From Bacillus sp. FJAT-27245 (GTDB lineage Bacteria > Bacillota > Bacilli > Bacillales > Cytobacillaceae): a stretch of 51,578 nt of DNA. The translations under genes were made by a program, and so were the position numbers. The stretch is taken from assembly GCF_001273955.1 (NCBI RefSeq), contig NZ_LIGI01000001.1, forward strand, positions 1,950,478-2,002,055, written 5' to 3'. The notes under the pieces are model-generated. The model did no database searches and was not told the origin of the DNA. It worked only from the letters and a program-made list of their open reading frames with translations. Shown here one piece after another: positions 31,445-40,671 of the stretch (positions within the stretch are counted from its first letter, which is position 1; every line of letters begins with the position of its first letter).

Positions 31445-32668
31445 ATGGTAAGTTCAATCCGTCTGTGGAAGAGGCTCCAGCAGCTGAGTAAAGTAGGGGC
31501 GACAGAGAACGGGGGCGTTACCCGGCTTTCTTTTACAAAAGAAGAGCGGGAGGCGAAGAATTTAATTACTGGATTTATGAAAGAGGCCGGCCTTTCGGTT
31601 AGGGAGGATGAAGCCGGCAACCTGATTGGCCGGAGGGAAGGCACAGTTGAAGGTTCGCCTGTCGTAATGACTGGTTCGCATATCGATTCCGTGTTTGACG
31701 GCGGGAATTTCGATGGGCCGCTTGGCGTGATGTCGGCAATCGAGGCGCTGCAGACGATGGAGGAGGAAGGGCTAACAACTAATCATCCGATTGAGGTAAT
31801 CGCGTTTACGGATGAGGAAGGTGCACGCTTCAGTTTCGGTATGCTCGGAAGCCGAGCGATTGCCGGTTTGATTACCGGTGAAGAGCTAGAAAACAGGGAC
31901 AAGGATGGCGTATCCATTGCGGAGGCGATGGAAGCATCGGGATTCAATCCTAAGGAACTCGGCAAGGCCGCCCGGAAAAAAGAAGATGTTAAAGCATATA
32001 TAGAACTACATATTGAGCAGGGAAAGGTTCTTGAGAAAGAGAATTTAGCTGTCGGGGTTGTATCCGGGATTGCCGGGCCGCTTTGGATGAAGTTTACGGT
32101 CGAAGGCGAGGCCGGCCATGCCGGCAATACGCCAATGGGCATCCGCCGCGACGCAATGACAGCAGCAGCGCGGATGATGTTGATGATCGAGCAGGAAGCC
32201 ATTAAAACAGGGACGTCTGTTGGAACGGTCGGCCAGCTTAATCTTTTCCCAGGCGGTATAAACATCATTCCCGGCCGGGTTGAGTTTTCGTTAGACCTTA
32301 GGGATATCAATGAAGAAACCCGGGATGAAGTTGAAAGGGCAATTTTAAAAGAAGCGAGCCGGATTGCGGATGAACAGGGGGTCAAACTCTCTGTCGAAGA
32401 CCTGCAGCGGATTCCGCCCGCACCATGTGATGAAGAAATCCAGCAGGCGGTCCGTGAGTCAATAGCAGAAGCCGGTTTACCAACAATGACCCTGCCTAGC
32501 GGGGCCGGCCATGACGGGATGCAATTCACTGGTTTATGGCCGATTGGCATGATTTTCGTCCGTTCGAAAAACGGCATCAGCCATGACCCTGCGGAGTGGA
32601 CTTCCCAGGAAGATTGCGCTGCCGGAGCGGACGTGCTGTACAGGACTCTTCTAAAACTGGCAAACTAA
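31445..32668 (+). CDS. M20-family N-carbamoyl-L-amino-acid hydrolase or allantoate amidohydrolase
   Basis: 407 residues. Di-zinc residues are in TGSHIDSVFDGGNFDGPLG, the catalytic pair in FTDEEGARF, a further ligand in ELHIEQG and the last His in SGAGHDGMQF and ISHDPAEW. The dimer-domain motif GEAGHAGNTPMGIRRD matches the AmaB/HyuC/AllC group, which removes the carbamoyl group from N-carbamoyl amino acids, ureidoglycine or allantoate. Substrate choice is open. Start ATG with GGAGTTGTGAT upstream. The next M20 gene follows after 18 bp, so they form an operon. Confidence 0.88.
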   Translation: MVSSIRLWKRLQQLSKVGATENGGVTRLSFTKEEREAKNLITGFMKEAGLSVREDEAGNLIGRREGTVEGSPVVMTGSHIDSVFDGGNFDGPLGVMSAIEALQTMEEEGLTTNHPIEVIAFTDEEGARFSFGMLGSRAIAGLITGEELENRDKDGVSIAEAMEASGFNPKELGKAARKKEDVKAYIELHIEQGKVLEKENLAVGVVSGIAGPLWMKFTVEGEAGHAGNTPMGIRRDAMTAAARMMLMIEQEAIKTGTSVGTVGQLNLFPGGINIIPGRVEFSLDLRDINEETRDEVERAILKEASRIADEQGVKLSVEDLQRIPPAPCDEEIQQAVRESIAEAGLPTMTLPSGAGHDGMQFTGLWPIGMIFVRSKNGISHDPAEWTSQEDCAAGADVLYRTLLKLAN

Positions 32669-32686
32669 TCGAAGGAGATGGGGAAA

Positions 32687-33871
32687 ATGGAAACAAGCGC
32701 AACATTGAATTTGAACGGACTGGCAGAGGAGATTTCGGCTCAGGTGGTCGAGTGGAGAAGGTATCTCCACAGCAACCCGGAATTATCCTTCCATGAGGAA
32801 AAGACTGCACAATTTGTTTATGATACACTTGCCGGATTTGGCGGCCTTGAATTGTCGAGGCCAACAAAAACGAGCGTTATGGCGAGGCTGATTGGCGGGC
32901 AGCCCGGAAAGGTACTGGCTATCCGTGCCGATATGGATGCACTGCCGATTACCGAGGAAAATGAGTTCGAATTCAAATCGCAAAATCCTGGAGTCATGCA
33001 CGCATGCGGCCATGACGGCCATACCGCAATGCTGCTCGGGACTGCGAAAGTGCTGTCAGGATTGAAAGACCAAATTAAAGGGGAAGTCCGCTTTTTGTTC
33101 CAGCACGCCGAGGAATTGTTCCCTGGCGGAGCGGAAGAAATGGTTTCGGCCGGTGTAATGGATGGCGTTGACCTCGTCATCGGTACCCACCTTTGGTCAC
33201 CGCTTGAGGTTGGAAAAATAGGCGTCGTTTACGGCCCGATGATGGCCGCGCCGGATACGTTCTGGATTACCGTAAATGGTAGAGGCGGCCACGCGGCGCT
33301 ACCGCATCAGACAATCGATTCGATTGCGATTGCCGCCCAGGTTGTCACAAACCTTCAGCACGTCGTTTCAAGGAATACAGACCCGCTTGACAATCTAGTC
33401 CTGTCCGTCACACAGTTCATTGGCGGAACAACACATAACGTCATCCCGGGCTCTGTGCAAATGTGCGGTACAGTCCGGAGCTTTGACCCAAAACTGCGTG
33501 AGTCTGTCCCTGAATTGATGGAACGCGTCATCAAGGGAATTACCGAAGCCCATGGAGCATCCTATGATTTCAAATATGAATTCGGCTACCGCCCGGTCAT
33601 CAATGACGCCGAGGTCACGCAGGTCATTGAAGAAACGGTCCGTGAAGTATTCGGCGAAGAAACACTCGACATGATGCGTCCGAACATGGGCGGAGAGGAT
33701 TTCTCCGCATTCCAGCAAAAGGCACCTGGCGCGTTCTTCTATGTCGGAGCCGGCAACAAAGACAAAGGAATCGTCTACCCGCACCACCACGCACGCTTCA
33801 CAATCGATGAAGATGCGCTGGAAATCGGCGTCAAAACGTTCCTGCATGCGACGTTTAAGTTTTTGGGATAA
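32687..33871 (+). CDS. M20-family amidohydrolase (N-acyl-amino-acid/IAA-amino-acid hydrolase type)
   Basis: 394 residues from ATG 32687 (GAAGGAG nine bases upstream); ATG 32678 is too close to that site. Motifs: HSNPELSFHE, RADMDALP, MHACGHDGHTAMLLG with the metal Cys/His, HAEELFPGG with the catalytic Glu pair, GRGGHAALPH and MGGEDFSAFQ. This set defines the aminoacylase/carboxypeptidase Ss1/YxeP-type M20D group, which cleaves N-acylated amino acids. Paired with the carbamoylase-like gene, it suggests an operon that frees amino acids from N-blocked forms. Confidence 0.88.
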   Translation: METSATLNLNGLAEEISAQVVEWRRYLHSNPELSFHEEKTAQFVYDTLAGFGGLELSRPTKTSVMARLIGGQPGKVLAIRADMDALPITEENEFEFKSQNPGVMHACGHDGHTAMLLGTAKVLSGLKDQIKGEVRFLFQHAEELFPGGAEEMVSAGVMDGVDLVIGTHLWSPLEVGKIGVVYGPMMAAPDTFWITVNGRGGHAALPHQTIDSIAIAAQVVTNLQHVVSRNTDPLDNLVLSVTQFIGGTTHNVIPGSVQMCGTVRSFDPKLRESVPELMERVIKGITEAHGASYDFKYEFGYRPVINDAEVTQVIEETVREVFGEETLDMMRPNMGGEDFSAFQQKAPGAFFYVGAGNKDKGIVYPHHHARFTIDEDALEIGVKTFLHATFKFLG

Positions 33872-33942
33872 GCGGAAGCAAACTTGAGTTCGTTACAGAC
33901 AGAAGGTGCTTGGTTACAAACAGGAGTTCCTGTATACTTCGA

Positions 33943-33986
33943 AAAAGCCGCATTGGGAGCATTTGTCCCTGTGCGGCTTTCTTTTT
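33943..33986 (+). terminator. Terminator of the M20 operon
   Basis: AAAAGCCGCA and TGCGGCTTT arms with inner GGGA/TCCC pairing, then T5. The rest of the gap to 34156 is AT-rich and without a supported gene. Confidence 0.8.
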
Positions 33987-34155
33987 AGTAGATAATGTAA
34001 GTGTCTTTTTTAAATATAGTTTTGGTACTTATTTCGGCTCAATACCAAATCTTCCATTTGTTCTGTACTAAAGCAGGTTTAATAGATTTTTATAAAAACA
34101 AATTTGTTTGCAAAGCATATTTTAGAAGACCCTTTTTTAAAAAAGCAGCTTTGCG

Positions 34156-34728
34156 TCACTTTGTTTTCAGGAAGGCAGACCTATGAGTTGGACTCATGAG
34201 AAATCGGAAGTAATTGCCTCTTTGGGGTTCTTTAAAATAGGAAAGCAGCTTTGTGGTGTGTACAAGATTTCCGCTAGATGGCGAGGTATATGCCTGGCAA
34301 CTGCTCCAACGGTAATCTTCCGGCTTAGTAGTGAGGCCAGCCCTAAGAGGATTTAAATGGATGTATCGGCTTAAATCCAGTTCGTAACTTTTGGTGCCAA
34401 CATGGAATGCCGAATAGCGCCGATCGAAAACATGGCCCGAGTATTTATGTTTTTCATAGAAATAAGTAGCGTAGGAAGAATTGATAAACTGCATGATTTT
34501 TGGAGGAAAGCAAGTGGTTATTTCAATTTGGAGATGGACGTGGTTTGGCATCAGGCAGAAGGTATGGAGATTAAAACGGAAACGTCTTTTTGCCAGTGTC
34601 AACATGAACAGATACATTTCCCTATCCTTATCATCGTGAAAAAGCAGCGCCCTGCGGATTCCCCGGCAGGTTATGTGATACATTCCGCCCGGAATCCATT
34701 CGCGTTTTTTTCGGGGCAAGCAAATCAC
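34156..34728 (-). CDS. REP-associated tyrosine transposase (RAYT, Y1/IS200-like)
   Basis: 190 residues, full length for a RAYT. The HUH motif is H63-V-H65 in LMPNHVHLQIE; downstream YEKHKYSGHVFDRRYSAF and YIHLNPLRAGLTTKPEDYRWSS are the typical conserved blocks of Y1_Tnp/RAYT proteins. Such enzymes nick single-stranded DNA at REP hairpins with a GTAG-type head and are thought to spread REPs. Start is ATG 34728 with AAGGAGTG upstream. The gene sits 135 bp from a REP-like array that contains GTAG-headed hairpins, strongly suggesting a functional pair. It is not flanked by IS200/605 ends. Confidence 0.9.
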   Translation of the reverse strand: MICLPRKKREWIPGGMYHITCRGIRRALLFHDDKDREMYLFMLTLAKRRFRFNLHTFCLMPNHVHLQIEITTCFPPKIMQFINSSYATYFYEKHKYSGHVFDRRYSAFHVGTKSYELDLSRYIHLNPLRAGLTTKPEDYRWSSCQAYTSPSSGNLVHTTKLLSYFKEPQRGNYFRFLMSPTHRSAFLKTK

Positions 34729-34862
34729 TCCTTATAAAATAGTAATTGGAGAAATAAATTTAAAAACGATGTTGCCAGAGGTTCAAAACGTGGAGTCTCT
34801 CTCATCATAACCTAGTATTTGGGGGATTTGCAAAAAGTTCATTCTTTCAGATTGCAATTTTT

Positions 34863-35235
34863 GGGAGGCGGCTGACGCTCACTAGTGAATTCACTCGGAT
34901 GACTAGTGAATTTTGATCGAGGTGCATGACTCTCACTAGTGATTAATCACTATAGAATTTTGCGAAAAGTAGTAGGGGTCAGACCCTCACTAGTGAAATT
35001 ACTAGAATGACTAGTGAATTTTGAACGAGGTGGCTGACGCTCACTAGTGATTATTGACTATAGGATTTTGCGAAAAGTAGTAGGGGTCAGACCCTCACTA
35101 GTGAATTCACTCGGATGACTAGTGAATTTTGTTCGAGGTGCCTGACGCTCACTAGTGATTATTCACTATAGAATTTTGCAAAAAGTAGTAGGGGTCAGAC
35201 CCTCACTAGTGAATTTACTCGGATAACTAGTTATT
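34863..35235. repeat. REP-like array: 108-bp tandem units rich in ACTAGT palindromes
   Basis: Three complete units start at 34878, 34986 and 35094, exactly 108 bp apart, with a partial fourth at 35202 and a partial lead-in from 34863. Each unit is two related 54-bp halves, both opening CTCACTAGTGA. One half ends GAGGTGCCTGACG, the other GTAGTAGGGGTCAGACC. At each B-to-A junction stands GTAGGGGTCAGACCC (34972, 35080, 35188), a GTAG head plus a perfect 5-bp hairpin. The array is near the RAYT gene. No coding function is apparent. Confidence 0.92.
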
Positions 35236-35406
35236 TCCCCAAACTCAAACATTGCCTTACGCCTTCAGGTTCCAGGTTACAACCCCACTCCTGCACCATC
35301 CACGTCGCGCAAGCCAGTATGGTTGCATTCGAATACGCTCAGTGGCAATATGTTAGGTGCAAGCAAAAGTATTCAATTTTTACGAAAATTGTTGGGAGGA
35401 ATACTG

Positions 35407-36252
35407 ATGACGGCGAAACATTTGCAGGATACTGTGACATTACATAACGGCGTGAAGATGCCTTGGTTTGGTCTAGGGGTTTATTTGGTCCAGGAGGGGG
35501 ACGAGGTTGTCCAGGCGGTGAAAGCCGCGATTAAAAACGGCTACCGAAGCATTGATACTGCTGCTGTCTACAAGAATGAAGAAGGCGTTGGAAAAGCAAT
35601 CAAGGAAGCGCTTGAGGAAAATGGACTGAGCAGGGAGGAACTATTCATCACCTCCAAGGTTTGGAATGCTGACCAGGGATATGAATCCACACTGGAGGCG
35701 TATGAAACAAGCCTTAAAAAACTCAACCTTGACTATCTTGACCTGTACCTAATCCACTGGCCGGTAGAAGGGAAGTACAAAGAAACATGGCGCGCGCTCG
35801 AAACCCTTTACAAGGATGGCCGTGTCAAGGCAATTGGCGTAAGCAATTTCCACATCCACCATTTGGAGGACCTTTTGAAAGACGCGGAAATCAAGCCAAT
35901 GGTAAACCAGATTGAATACCACCCGCAATTGGCCCAGCGTGACCTTCGTGCATTTTGCCGTGACCAAGGTATCCAAATGGAAGCTTGGTCGCCTCTTGCG
36001 CAAGGGAAGCTTCTAGACAATGATACACTAAAAGGAATCGCTGAAAAATACAATAAATCGGTCGCCCAGGTCATTTTACGCTGGGATTTGCAAAACGAAG
36101 TGGTCACAATCCCGAAATCAATCAATGAGAACCGCATCATCGAAAACGCATCGATTTTCGACTTTGAACTCTCACAGAGCGATATGGAAAAAATCAACGG
36201 CCTGAATGAGGACCGCCGTGTCGGCCCGGATCCTGACAACTTCAATTTTTAA
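35407..36252 (+). CDS. Aldo/keto reductase (YvgN/glyoxal reductase-like)
   Basis: 281 residues from ATG 35407 (GGGAGGAATACTG upstream); longer frames reach toward the repeat array and lack a start signal. AKR tetrad: Asp50, Tyr55, Lys84 and His117; NADPH-binding [19 protein letters not shown] near the C-terminus. The closest known group is the Bacillus YvgN/YtbE type, which reduces methylglyoxal and other aldehydes. Cytoplasmic. Single gene, terminator follows. Confidence 0.93.
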   Translation: MTAKHLQDTVTLHNGVKMPWFGLGVYLVQEGDEVVQAVKAAIKNGYRSIDTAAVYKNEEGVGKAIKEALEENGLSREELFITSKVWNADQGYESTLEAYETSLKKLNLDYLDLYLIHWPVEGKYKETWRALETLYKDGRVKAIGVSNFHIHHLEDLLKDAEIKPMVNQIEYHPQLAQRDLRAFCRDQGIQMEAWSPLAQGKLLDNDTLKGIAEKYNKSVAQVILRWDLQNEVVTIPKSINENRIIENASIFDFELSQSDMEKINGLNEDRRVGPDPDNFNF

Positions 36253-36262
36253 AAAAGAAAAG

Positions 36263-36299
36263 CGGCTTTCCCTGTCAAAAGGGAAAGCCGTCTTGCTTT
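36263..36299 (+). terminator. Terminator of the AKR gene
   Basis: Eleven-bp perfect stem CGGCTTTCCCT/AGGGAAAGCCG, 6-nt loop, TCTTGCTTT tail. The rest of the gap to 36468 shows nothing recognisable. Confidence 0.85.
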
Positions 36300-36468
36300 A
36301 CATATTATCACGAGTAAAAGCCGGATTGTTAAAACGTGAACGAAAAGCCAGGCAGACGACAATTGGTTTTTCATACGAAAATTGTGTTTTTAAAAAACAA
36401 AGCATCAGTCCACCGAGCGAGTTGACCTCTGAATTATACTGCACTCTCACTTGTGATATGCCAAATTG

Positions 36469-37920
36469 TTACTTAACCGCCCAAACAGAAACGCTGCCGC
36501 CGTTTACGCGAAACGTTGCCCAGCCGTCTTCCTCAATTACTACTTCGTCCTGACGATTGCCGGTAATGTCTTTCCACGTTTGCCCGGCCCGCTCTTCGCC
36601 GACGAACATCCGCTTTTCACCTTCGTCCCCATTGGAGATGAGAACAGCGCATCCCGAATTCTCGTGTTCCGGCACGCCTCCGCGCACCCAGCCGATTGTG
36701 TTCGGATGGTCGAAGTAGTCGGTCTGCTCGCCGTAGGCCAATTTTTTCCGGGCGTAGAGAAGGGGATCGAGGGCCGCTTTCTTTCCTTCGCAAGGTTCGG
36801 GTCCCCCGATTCCGAAATAGTCGCCGTAGAAAACGCAAGGATAGCCGGCGCCCCTTAGCAGAATCAATGCATACGCGCTTTGCTTAAACCAGTCTTCCAC
36901 CCATGATTCCAGCGCTTCGTGCGGCTGGGAATCATGGTTGTCGACAAAGGTGACCGCATTGCGCCGATGCGACTGGACGAGTGTGTCATCAAATATCGTC
37001 GTTAAATCAAAGTCACGGCCGGCTTTTGAGGCATGGTGCAATTTATAATGGAGCGGTACGTCAAACAGCGCGATATTATAGTCAACGATATCCAGGTATT
37101 CCCGGCATTTCTCGAGGTCGGGCTTCCAGAATTCCCCGACGAAAAAGAAATCCTCGCCGCGGTGGTCCATCATTGCATGGACGAACTCGTTGACGAAGTT
37201 ATGGTTGATGTGCTTGATCGCATCGAGGCGATAGCCGTCACAATTGGTTGTATCGGCAAGCCATTTTCCCCAACGAATCATTTCCTCCCGCACATCGGGA
37301 TGATCGTAGTCATAATTGGCGAACATGAGGTAATCGTAGTTGCCGAACTCGTCATCGACGTGGTCGCTCCACGATTTATGCTCGCCAAGTATTTGAAAGA
37401 CGCCGGTTTTTCCGGTTTTGACGTCATAATCCGTGCCATTGAAATGATGATGGTTCCATTTGAAAGAAGAGTAGGCTTCGCCGCGACCGGAAAAATTGAA
37501 TTTTGTCCAGCCTTCGATTTCAAAAGGGTCTGAGATTACTTTGGTACGGTCCATATCGTCCACCTGGACTACCTGGAACGTTTCTGTTTCGTCCGCGCCG
37601 GCCTTATGGTTCATTACAACATCAAGATAAACTTTGATTTCATTGTCATGGCATGCCTGTATAGCTTCTACCAGCTCATCCTTCGTTCCATATTTAGTCC
37701 TGACGCTTGTTTTTTGGTCGAATTCGCCAAGATCGTACAGGTCATAAGGGGCATACCCCACATCATCGGGCGAAATCGCCTTCGTGGGCGGCGGCAGCCA
37801 AATCGAATCGATTCCAATCCGTTTCAGTTCTGGCGCCAGCTCCTTCAGCCGGTTCCAATGTTTGCCTTCTGCGGGCAAATGCCATTCGAAAAATTGCATC
37901 ATTGTTTTATTTTCAACCAT
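36469..37920 (-). CDS. Alpha-amylase, GH13, cytoplasmic
   Basis: 483 residues, no signal peptide, so intracellular. GH13 regions: VVMNHK (region I), CDGYRLDAIKH with nucleophile Asp233 (II), FVGEFW with acid Glu263 (III) and FVDNHD with Asp330 (IV). A calcium-binding B domain lies between about 105 and 200, and a C-terminal beta domain from about 400. Similar to the liquefying-type amylases of subfamily 5, here cytoplasmic as in E. coli AmyS. It likely digests imported maltodextrins or glycogen. ATG 37920; A-rich leader with AAGGATAGGG. Confidence 0.92.
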   Translation of the reverse strand: MVENKTMMQFFEWHLPAEGKHWNRLKELAPELKRIGIDSIWLPPPTKAISPDDVGYAPYDLYDLGEFDQKTSVRTKYGTKDELVEAIQACHDNEIKVYLDVVMNHKAGADETETFQVVQVDDMDRTKVISDPFEIEGWTKFNFSGRGEAYSSFKWNHHHFNGTDYDVKTGKTGVFQILGEHKSWSDHVDDEFGNYDYLMFANYDYDHPDVREEMIRWGKWLADTTNCDGYRLDAIKHINHNFVNEFVHAMMDHRGEDFFFVGEFWKPDLEKCREYLDIVDYNIALFDVPLHYKLHHASKAGRDFDLTTIFDDTLVQSHRRNAVTFVDNHDSQPHEALESWVEDWFKQSAYALILLRGAGYPCVFYGDYFGIGGPEPCEGKKAALDPLLYARKKLAYGEQTDYFDHPNTIGWVRGGVPEHENSGCAVLISNGDEGEKRMFVGEERAGQTWKDITGNRQDEVVIEEDGWATFRVNGGSVSVWAVK

Positions 37921-38099
37921 GTACCCTATCCTTTCCGAAAAAAAATGCCTCCCTAACTTGCTGAATATACTTTTACCCTTAAGTCCGTTCAGTTAATCAC
38001 ATGGTGCTTGGTGAAGGATGTTTGTTTACCCATATAAGAGGGTTTAGTAAAACAGAGAGCATTTATGTGCTAGTAATGATGTACATAAGGAGGATTTTC

Positions 38100-38978
38100 A
38101 TGCAAAAAGAAGTTGAGCTTGTTGTTGACGCAAAGGCGATCCTAGGAGAAGGGCCGAGCTGGGACAGGAAATCGGGTGTTCTGTATTGGGTCGATATTGA
38201 GGGGAAGAAGGTCCATCTCTTTAACCCGGGTACAGGGGAAAACAGGGCGATTGATGTTGGGCAGATGGTCGGTGCGGTCGTCCCCCGGGAATCAGGCGGA
38301 GCCGTTGTTGCACTCGAGTCGGGATTCCATTTTTTGAACATAGAAACAGGACGGCTGGAGCCGATTTGTGATCCGGAAACAGGCCTGGAAACGAACCGGT
38401 TCAATGACGGGAAATGCGATCCAGCAGGAAGGTTCTGGGCCGGTACGATGGATAAGAACGGCTCTGGAAAGAATGGGTCGCTCTATTGCCTTGAGCCATC
38501 CCTTTCTTTTAAAAAGAAGCTAGGAGGGCTAGGCATCTCGAATGGCCTTGCGTGGTCGCAGGACAATCGGTTCCTTTATTTAATCGACACGCCAACCGGG
38601 AAAGTGGCCCGGTACAATTATGAGTTGGAAACAGGTGAAATCAGTGAACCAAAGGATGTTGTCACGATGCCGGACGGGGAAGGGTTCCCGGACGGAATGA
38701 CGATTGACGAGGAAGGGTTTCTTTGGATTGCGCATTGGGCCGGTGGGAAGGTGAGCAGGTGGAATCCTGAAACAGGTGAAAAGGTGGCGGATATCATGGT
38801 TCCGGCTGTAAATGTGACGTCCTGTGCGTTTGGCGGCCCGGATTTCTCGGAACTGTACATTACAACCGCAAGGAACGGCATGTCCGATGAAGAGCTTGAA
38901 CGGTTCCCGCATGCAGGCGGCGTTTTCAAGGTAAAGCCAGGCGTGAAAGGCATGCCGACCAACGAATTTAAAGGTTAA
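38100..38978 (+). CDS. SMP-30/gluconolactonase family protein (YvrE-like)
   Basis: 292 residues from ATG 38100, chosen because AAGGAGG lies five bases upstream; the frame is open further back without a start signal. Six-bladed beta-propeller with the family signatures LGEGPSWD, NRFNDGKCDPAGRFWAGTM, ISNGLAWS and DGMTIDEEGFLWIAHW; Glu, Asn and Asp of these motifs bind the active-site metal. It should hydrolyse a sugar lactone such as gluconolactone. Monocistronic. It is followed by degenerate repeats. Confidence 0.88.
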   Translation: MQKEVELVVDAKAILGEGPSWDRKSGVLYWVDIEGKKVHLFNPGTGENRAIDVGQMVGAVVPRESGGAVVALESGFHFLNIETGRLEPICDPETGLETNRFNDGKCDPAGRFWAGTMDKNGSGKNGSLYCLEPSLSFKKKLGGLGISNGLAWSQDNRFLYLIDTPTGKVARYNYELETGEISEPKDVVTMPDGEGFPDGMTIDEEGFLWIAHWAGGKVSRWNPETGEKVADIMVPAVNVTSCAFGGPDFSELYITTARNGMSDEELERFPHAGGVFKVKPGVKGMPTNEFKG

Positions 38979-39165
38979 ACGGTTCGGGCCAGAATAATGC
39001 GTGCGCTCCGTTTAGGTTTTTATTGCTTGCTGAAATAAAGAGCTTGTTGGCTTAAACTGAATGATCGACCTGTTTGGTTTAGTTTCATGCTGGAATAAAA
39101 AAGTCTTTAAACCGAATAATTGACCATGCATCGTTTAGGTTTGTCCCCTTGAGGTAAAGGAGTAT
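38974..39165. repeat. Degenerate ~55-bp repeats
   Basis: Three related blocks, e.g. TTAAACTGAATGATCGACC (from 39052) and TTTAAACCGAATAATTGACC (from 39107), each followed by a GTTTAGGTTT-like stretch and a GCTGRAATAAA or similar segment. The first block (38974-39050) is the most diverged and overlaps the end of the lactonase gene. They fill the gap between two genes. Confidence 0.6.
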
Positions 39166-39194
39166 TAAAAGCCAGACCGAAAAGGAGAATGCCT

Positions 39195-39704
39195 ATGCCT
39201 GGTTGGGTAATTGGTTCGATTGTCGGGGCTTGGGTCTTATTATTCATGATTGAAGAGGCTGGACAGTATTTCTGGAAGCGGTATGTTGAAGAGGAACCGA
39301 TAAAAACTCAACGAAGCCGTGTCCATTCGCCGCGGATTCGGCGGGCTCCCGGTTTGTTTGAAAAGGTTTCTGAGATTGGAGCCGATATATTTGGAAAGGT
39401 TAGAAAGCAAGTTTTGTGGCAGAAATCTGCAAGGTTTGCATGTGCGTTTTCAGAGAGATATGCCGAGGCAATTAGAGGGTTGCGAAGCAATAAGGCATGG
39501 GAAAGGCTCTCTCTGTTCGTTGGCCGATTTTTCCGAAAAGGTGGCGTGCGAAGCCTGACTGCATGGGAAAGAGTTTCACAGTTCGTGGGCCAAGTTTTCC
39601 GAAAAGGGGCTGCGGCTCTTCAACAAATTAAGGTTGTAAAGCTGTGCTTGGCTGGTGCCTCGTCTTTCGTGCGGAAATATCGGAAAAGTTCATCGCATTC
39701 ATGA
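39195..39704 (+). CDS. Membrane-anchored protein with internal repeats, unknown function
   Basis: 169 residues from ATG 39195; AAAGGAGA is seven bases upstream, while ATG 39189 is too close. One N-terminal transmembrane helix (about 3-22), then a basic, Phe/Arg-rich cytoplasmic-like region. Two 22-residue repeats begin AWERLSLFVGRFFRKGG and AWERVSQFVGQVFRKGA, encoded by 66-bp DNA repeats (39481 and 39547). The amphipathic helices may lie on the membrane. No family recognised; the terminator directly after it supports a real gene. Confidence 0.6.
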   Translation: MPGWVIGSIVGAWVLLFMIEEAGQYFWKRYVEEEPIKTQRSRVHSPRIRRAPGLFEKVSEIGADIFGKVRKQVLWQKSARFACAFSERYAEAIRGLRSNKAWERLSLFVGRFFRKGGVRSLTAWERVSQFVGQVFRKGAAALQQIKVVKLCLAGASSFVRKYRKSSSHS

Positions 39705-39705
39705 T

Positions 39706-39738
39706 AAAAAGACGTATGTTGTGCATACGTCTTTTTTC
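39706..39738. terminator. Shared terminator
   Basis: AAAAGACGTATG/CATACGTCTTTT stem with T6, between the repeat protein gene and the convergent tgl gene. Confidence 0.9.
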
Positions 39739-39745
39739 GTGTGGG

Positions 39746-40576
39746 TTACATGAGGTAGGTTTGGGTGCCGATTTCCGAGACGATGAGGTTGGAGGTATGG
39801 CAAATTTCGTGAAACCCGGCTGCCCCGCGTTCGTCCAATAGGCGAAATTGGCTTAAGTAGCGGAAGTTCGGGATGGCTACGACATCGGTGAGGTAGGCCT
39901 CGCGTTTAGCATTTTTCTTCCTTTTCGTATTAAGGAAGTCAATGATGATTTTCCCGGGAACGATTCCGACTCCGTGGCCAAAGTAGAGGTCGCGGTCCAG
40001 GTAAATTGCATTTTCGCCTTGCCAGTGGGGGGTTTCAGGGTTGACGTCAGGATTTTTGAAGTAGAGGCAATCTCCCGGCAAGAAGTCTGTGCTGTTGAAT
40101 ATTTGCAGGTCAAGGTCCTCGTCATACTGCCAATCGTACAACGTCAGCCCCGCGAAAAGCCGGTTGAACATTGCTTCATCGATCGACTCGAGCGTGGCTT
40201 TATAAAAGATGATCAGCATCGCAGTCGCGCATTCGAAGGCGTATTTCTTGCCGTTTATAAAAATATCGTTAAGAGCGGTTTGAGGCAGTACGTTTGGTTT
40301 GATTACAATGGCGCCGCGTCTATCCAGAAACCAGTACTTTTCATTGCACCTCGTCGTCCGAAACGTCGCAAAACCGGCACCGCTTTTATTCAATAATACG
40401 GCCGCGCGCAAGATGCGAAGCCTCATTCCCAGTTCAAAGTCCAATTCGTGGATGGTCGCGAATTCATAAACCTTCTTCGATTTCCCCATCCATTGAAGAA
40501 GCTTCAATTTCTGTCTTGAAGGCTTCCCGGCGTAAAGTTTGTTAACCTCTACGACTTTCTGATTGATTGTGATCAT
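39746..40576 (-). CDS. tgl: Protein-glutamine gamma-glutamyltransferase (spore coat transglutaminase)
   Basis: 276 residues. The active-site Cys is Cys116 in KYAFECATAM, and the catalytic Glu/His region follows with CLYFKNPDVNPETPHWQGENAIYL. Tgl forms Gln-Lys isopeptide bonds between coat proteins late in sporulation, in the mother cell. About 30 residues longer than B. subtilis Tgl, mainly at the C-terminus. GGGGGTGCTGAA precedes ATG 40576. A CATACTATG element about 70 bp upstream is close to a sigma-K -10 box, but I found no convincing -35. The gene marks the organism as a spore former. Confidence 0.92.
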   Translation of the reverse strand: MITINQKVVEVNKLYAGKPSRQKLKLLQWMGKSKKVYEFATIHELDFELGMRLRILRAAVLLNKSGAGFATFRTTRCNEKYWFLDRRGAIVIKPNVLPQTALNDIFINGKKYAFECATAMLIIFYKATLESIDEAMFNRLFAGLTLYDWQYDEDLDLQIFNSTDFLPGDCLYFKNPDVNPETPHWQGENAIYLDRDLYFGHGVGIVPGKIIIDFLNTKRKKNAKREAYLTDVVAIPNFRYLSQFRLLDERGAAGFHEICHTSNLIVSEIGTQTYLM

Positions 40577-40671
40577 TTCAGCACCCCCTTTATAGGGTTT
40601 TTAAAACTTCCGATTCCTCGCGATTACTATCCTGCAGGGTCGCCTGCATAGTATGGAAGCGAGGTGGTCGT

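Noticed and set aside
31783-32577. 264-codon minus-strand frame inside the M20 carbamoylase-like gene
   Set aside because: Antisense shadow caused by GC-biased third positions.
34863-35235. CRISPR array
   Set aside because: The 108-bp units are contiguous copies without unique spacers, and no cas genes are near.
40640-40670. Sigma-K promoter for tgl (CATACTATG)
   Set aside because: The -10 is close to consensus but no matching -35 was found at the right distance, so it is not listed as a feature.
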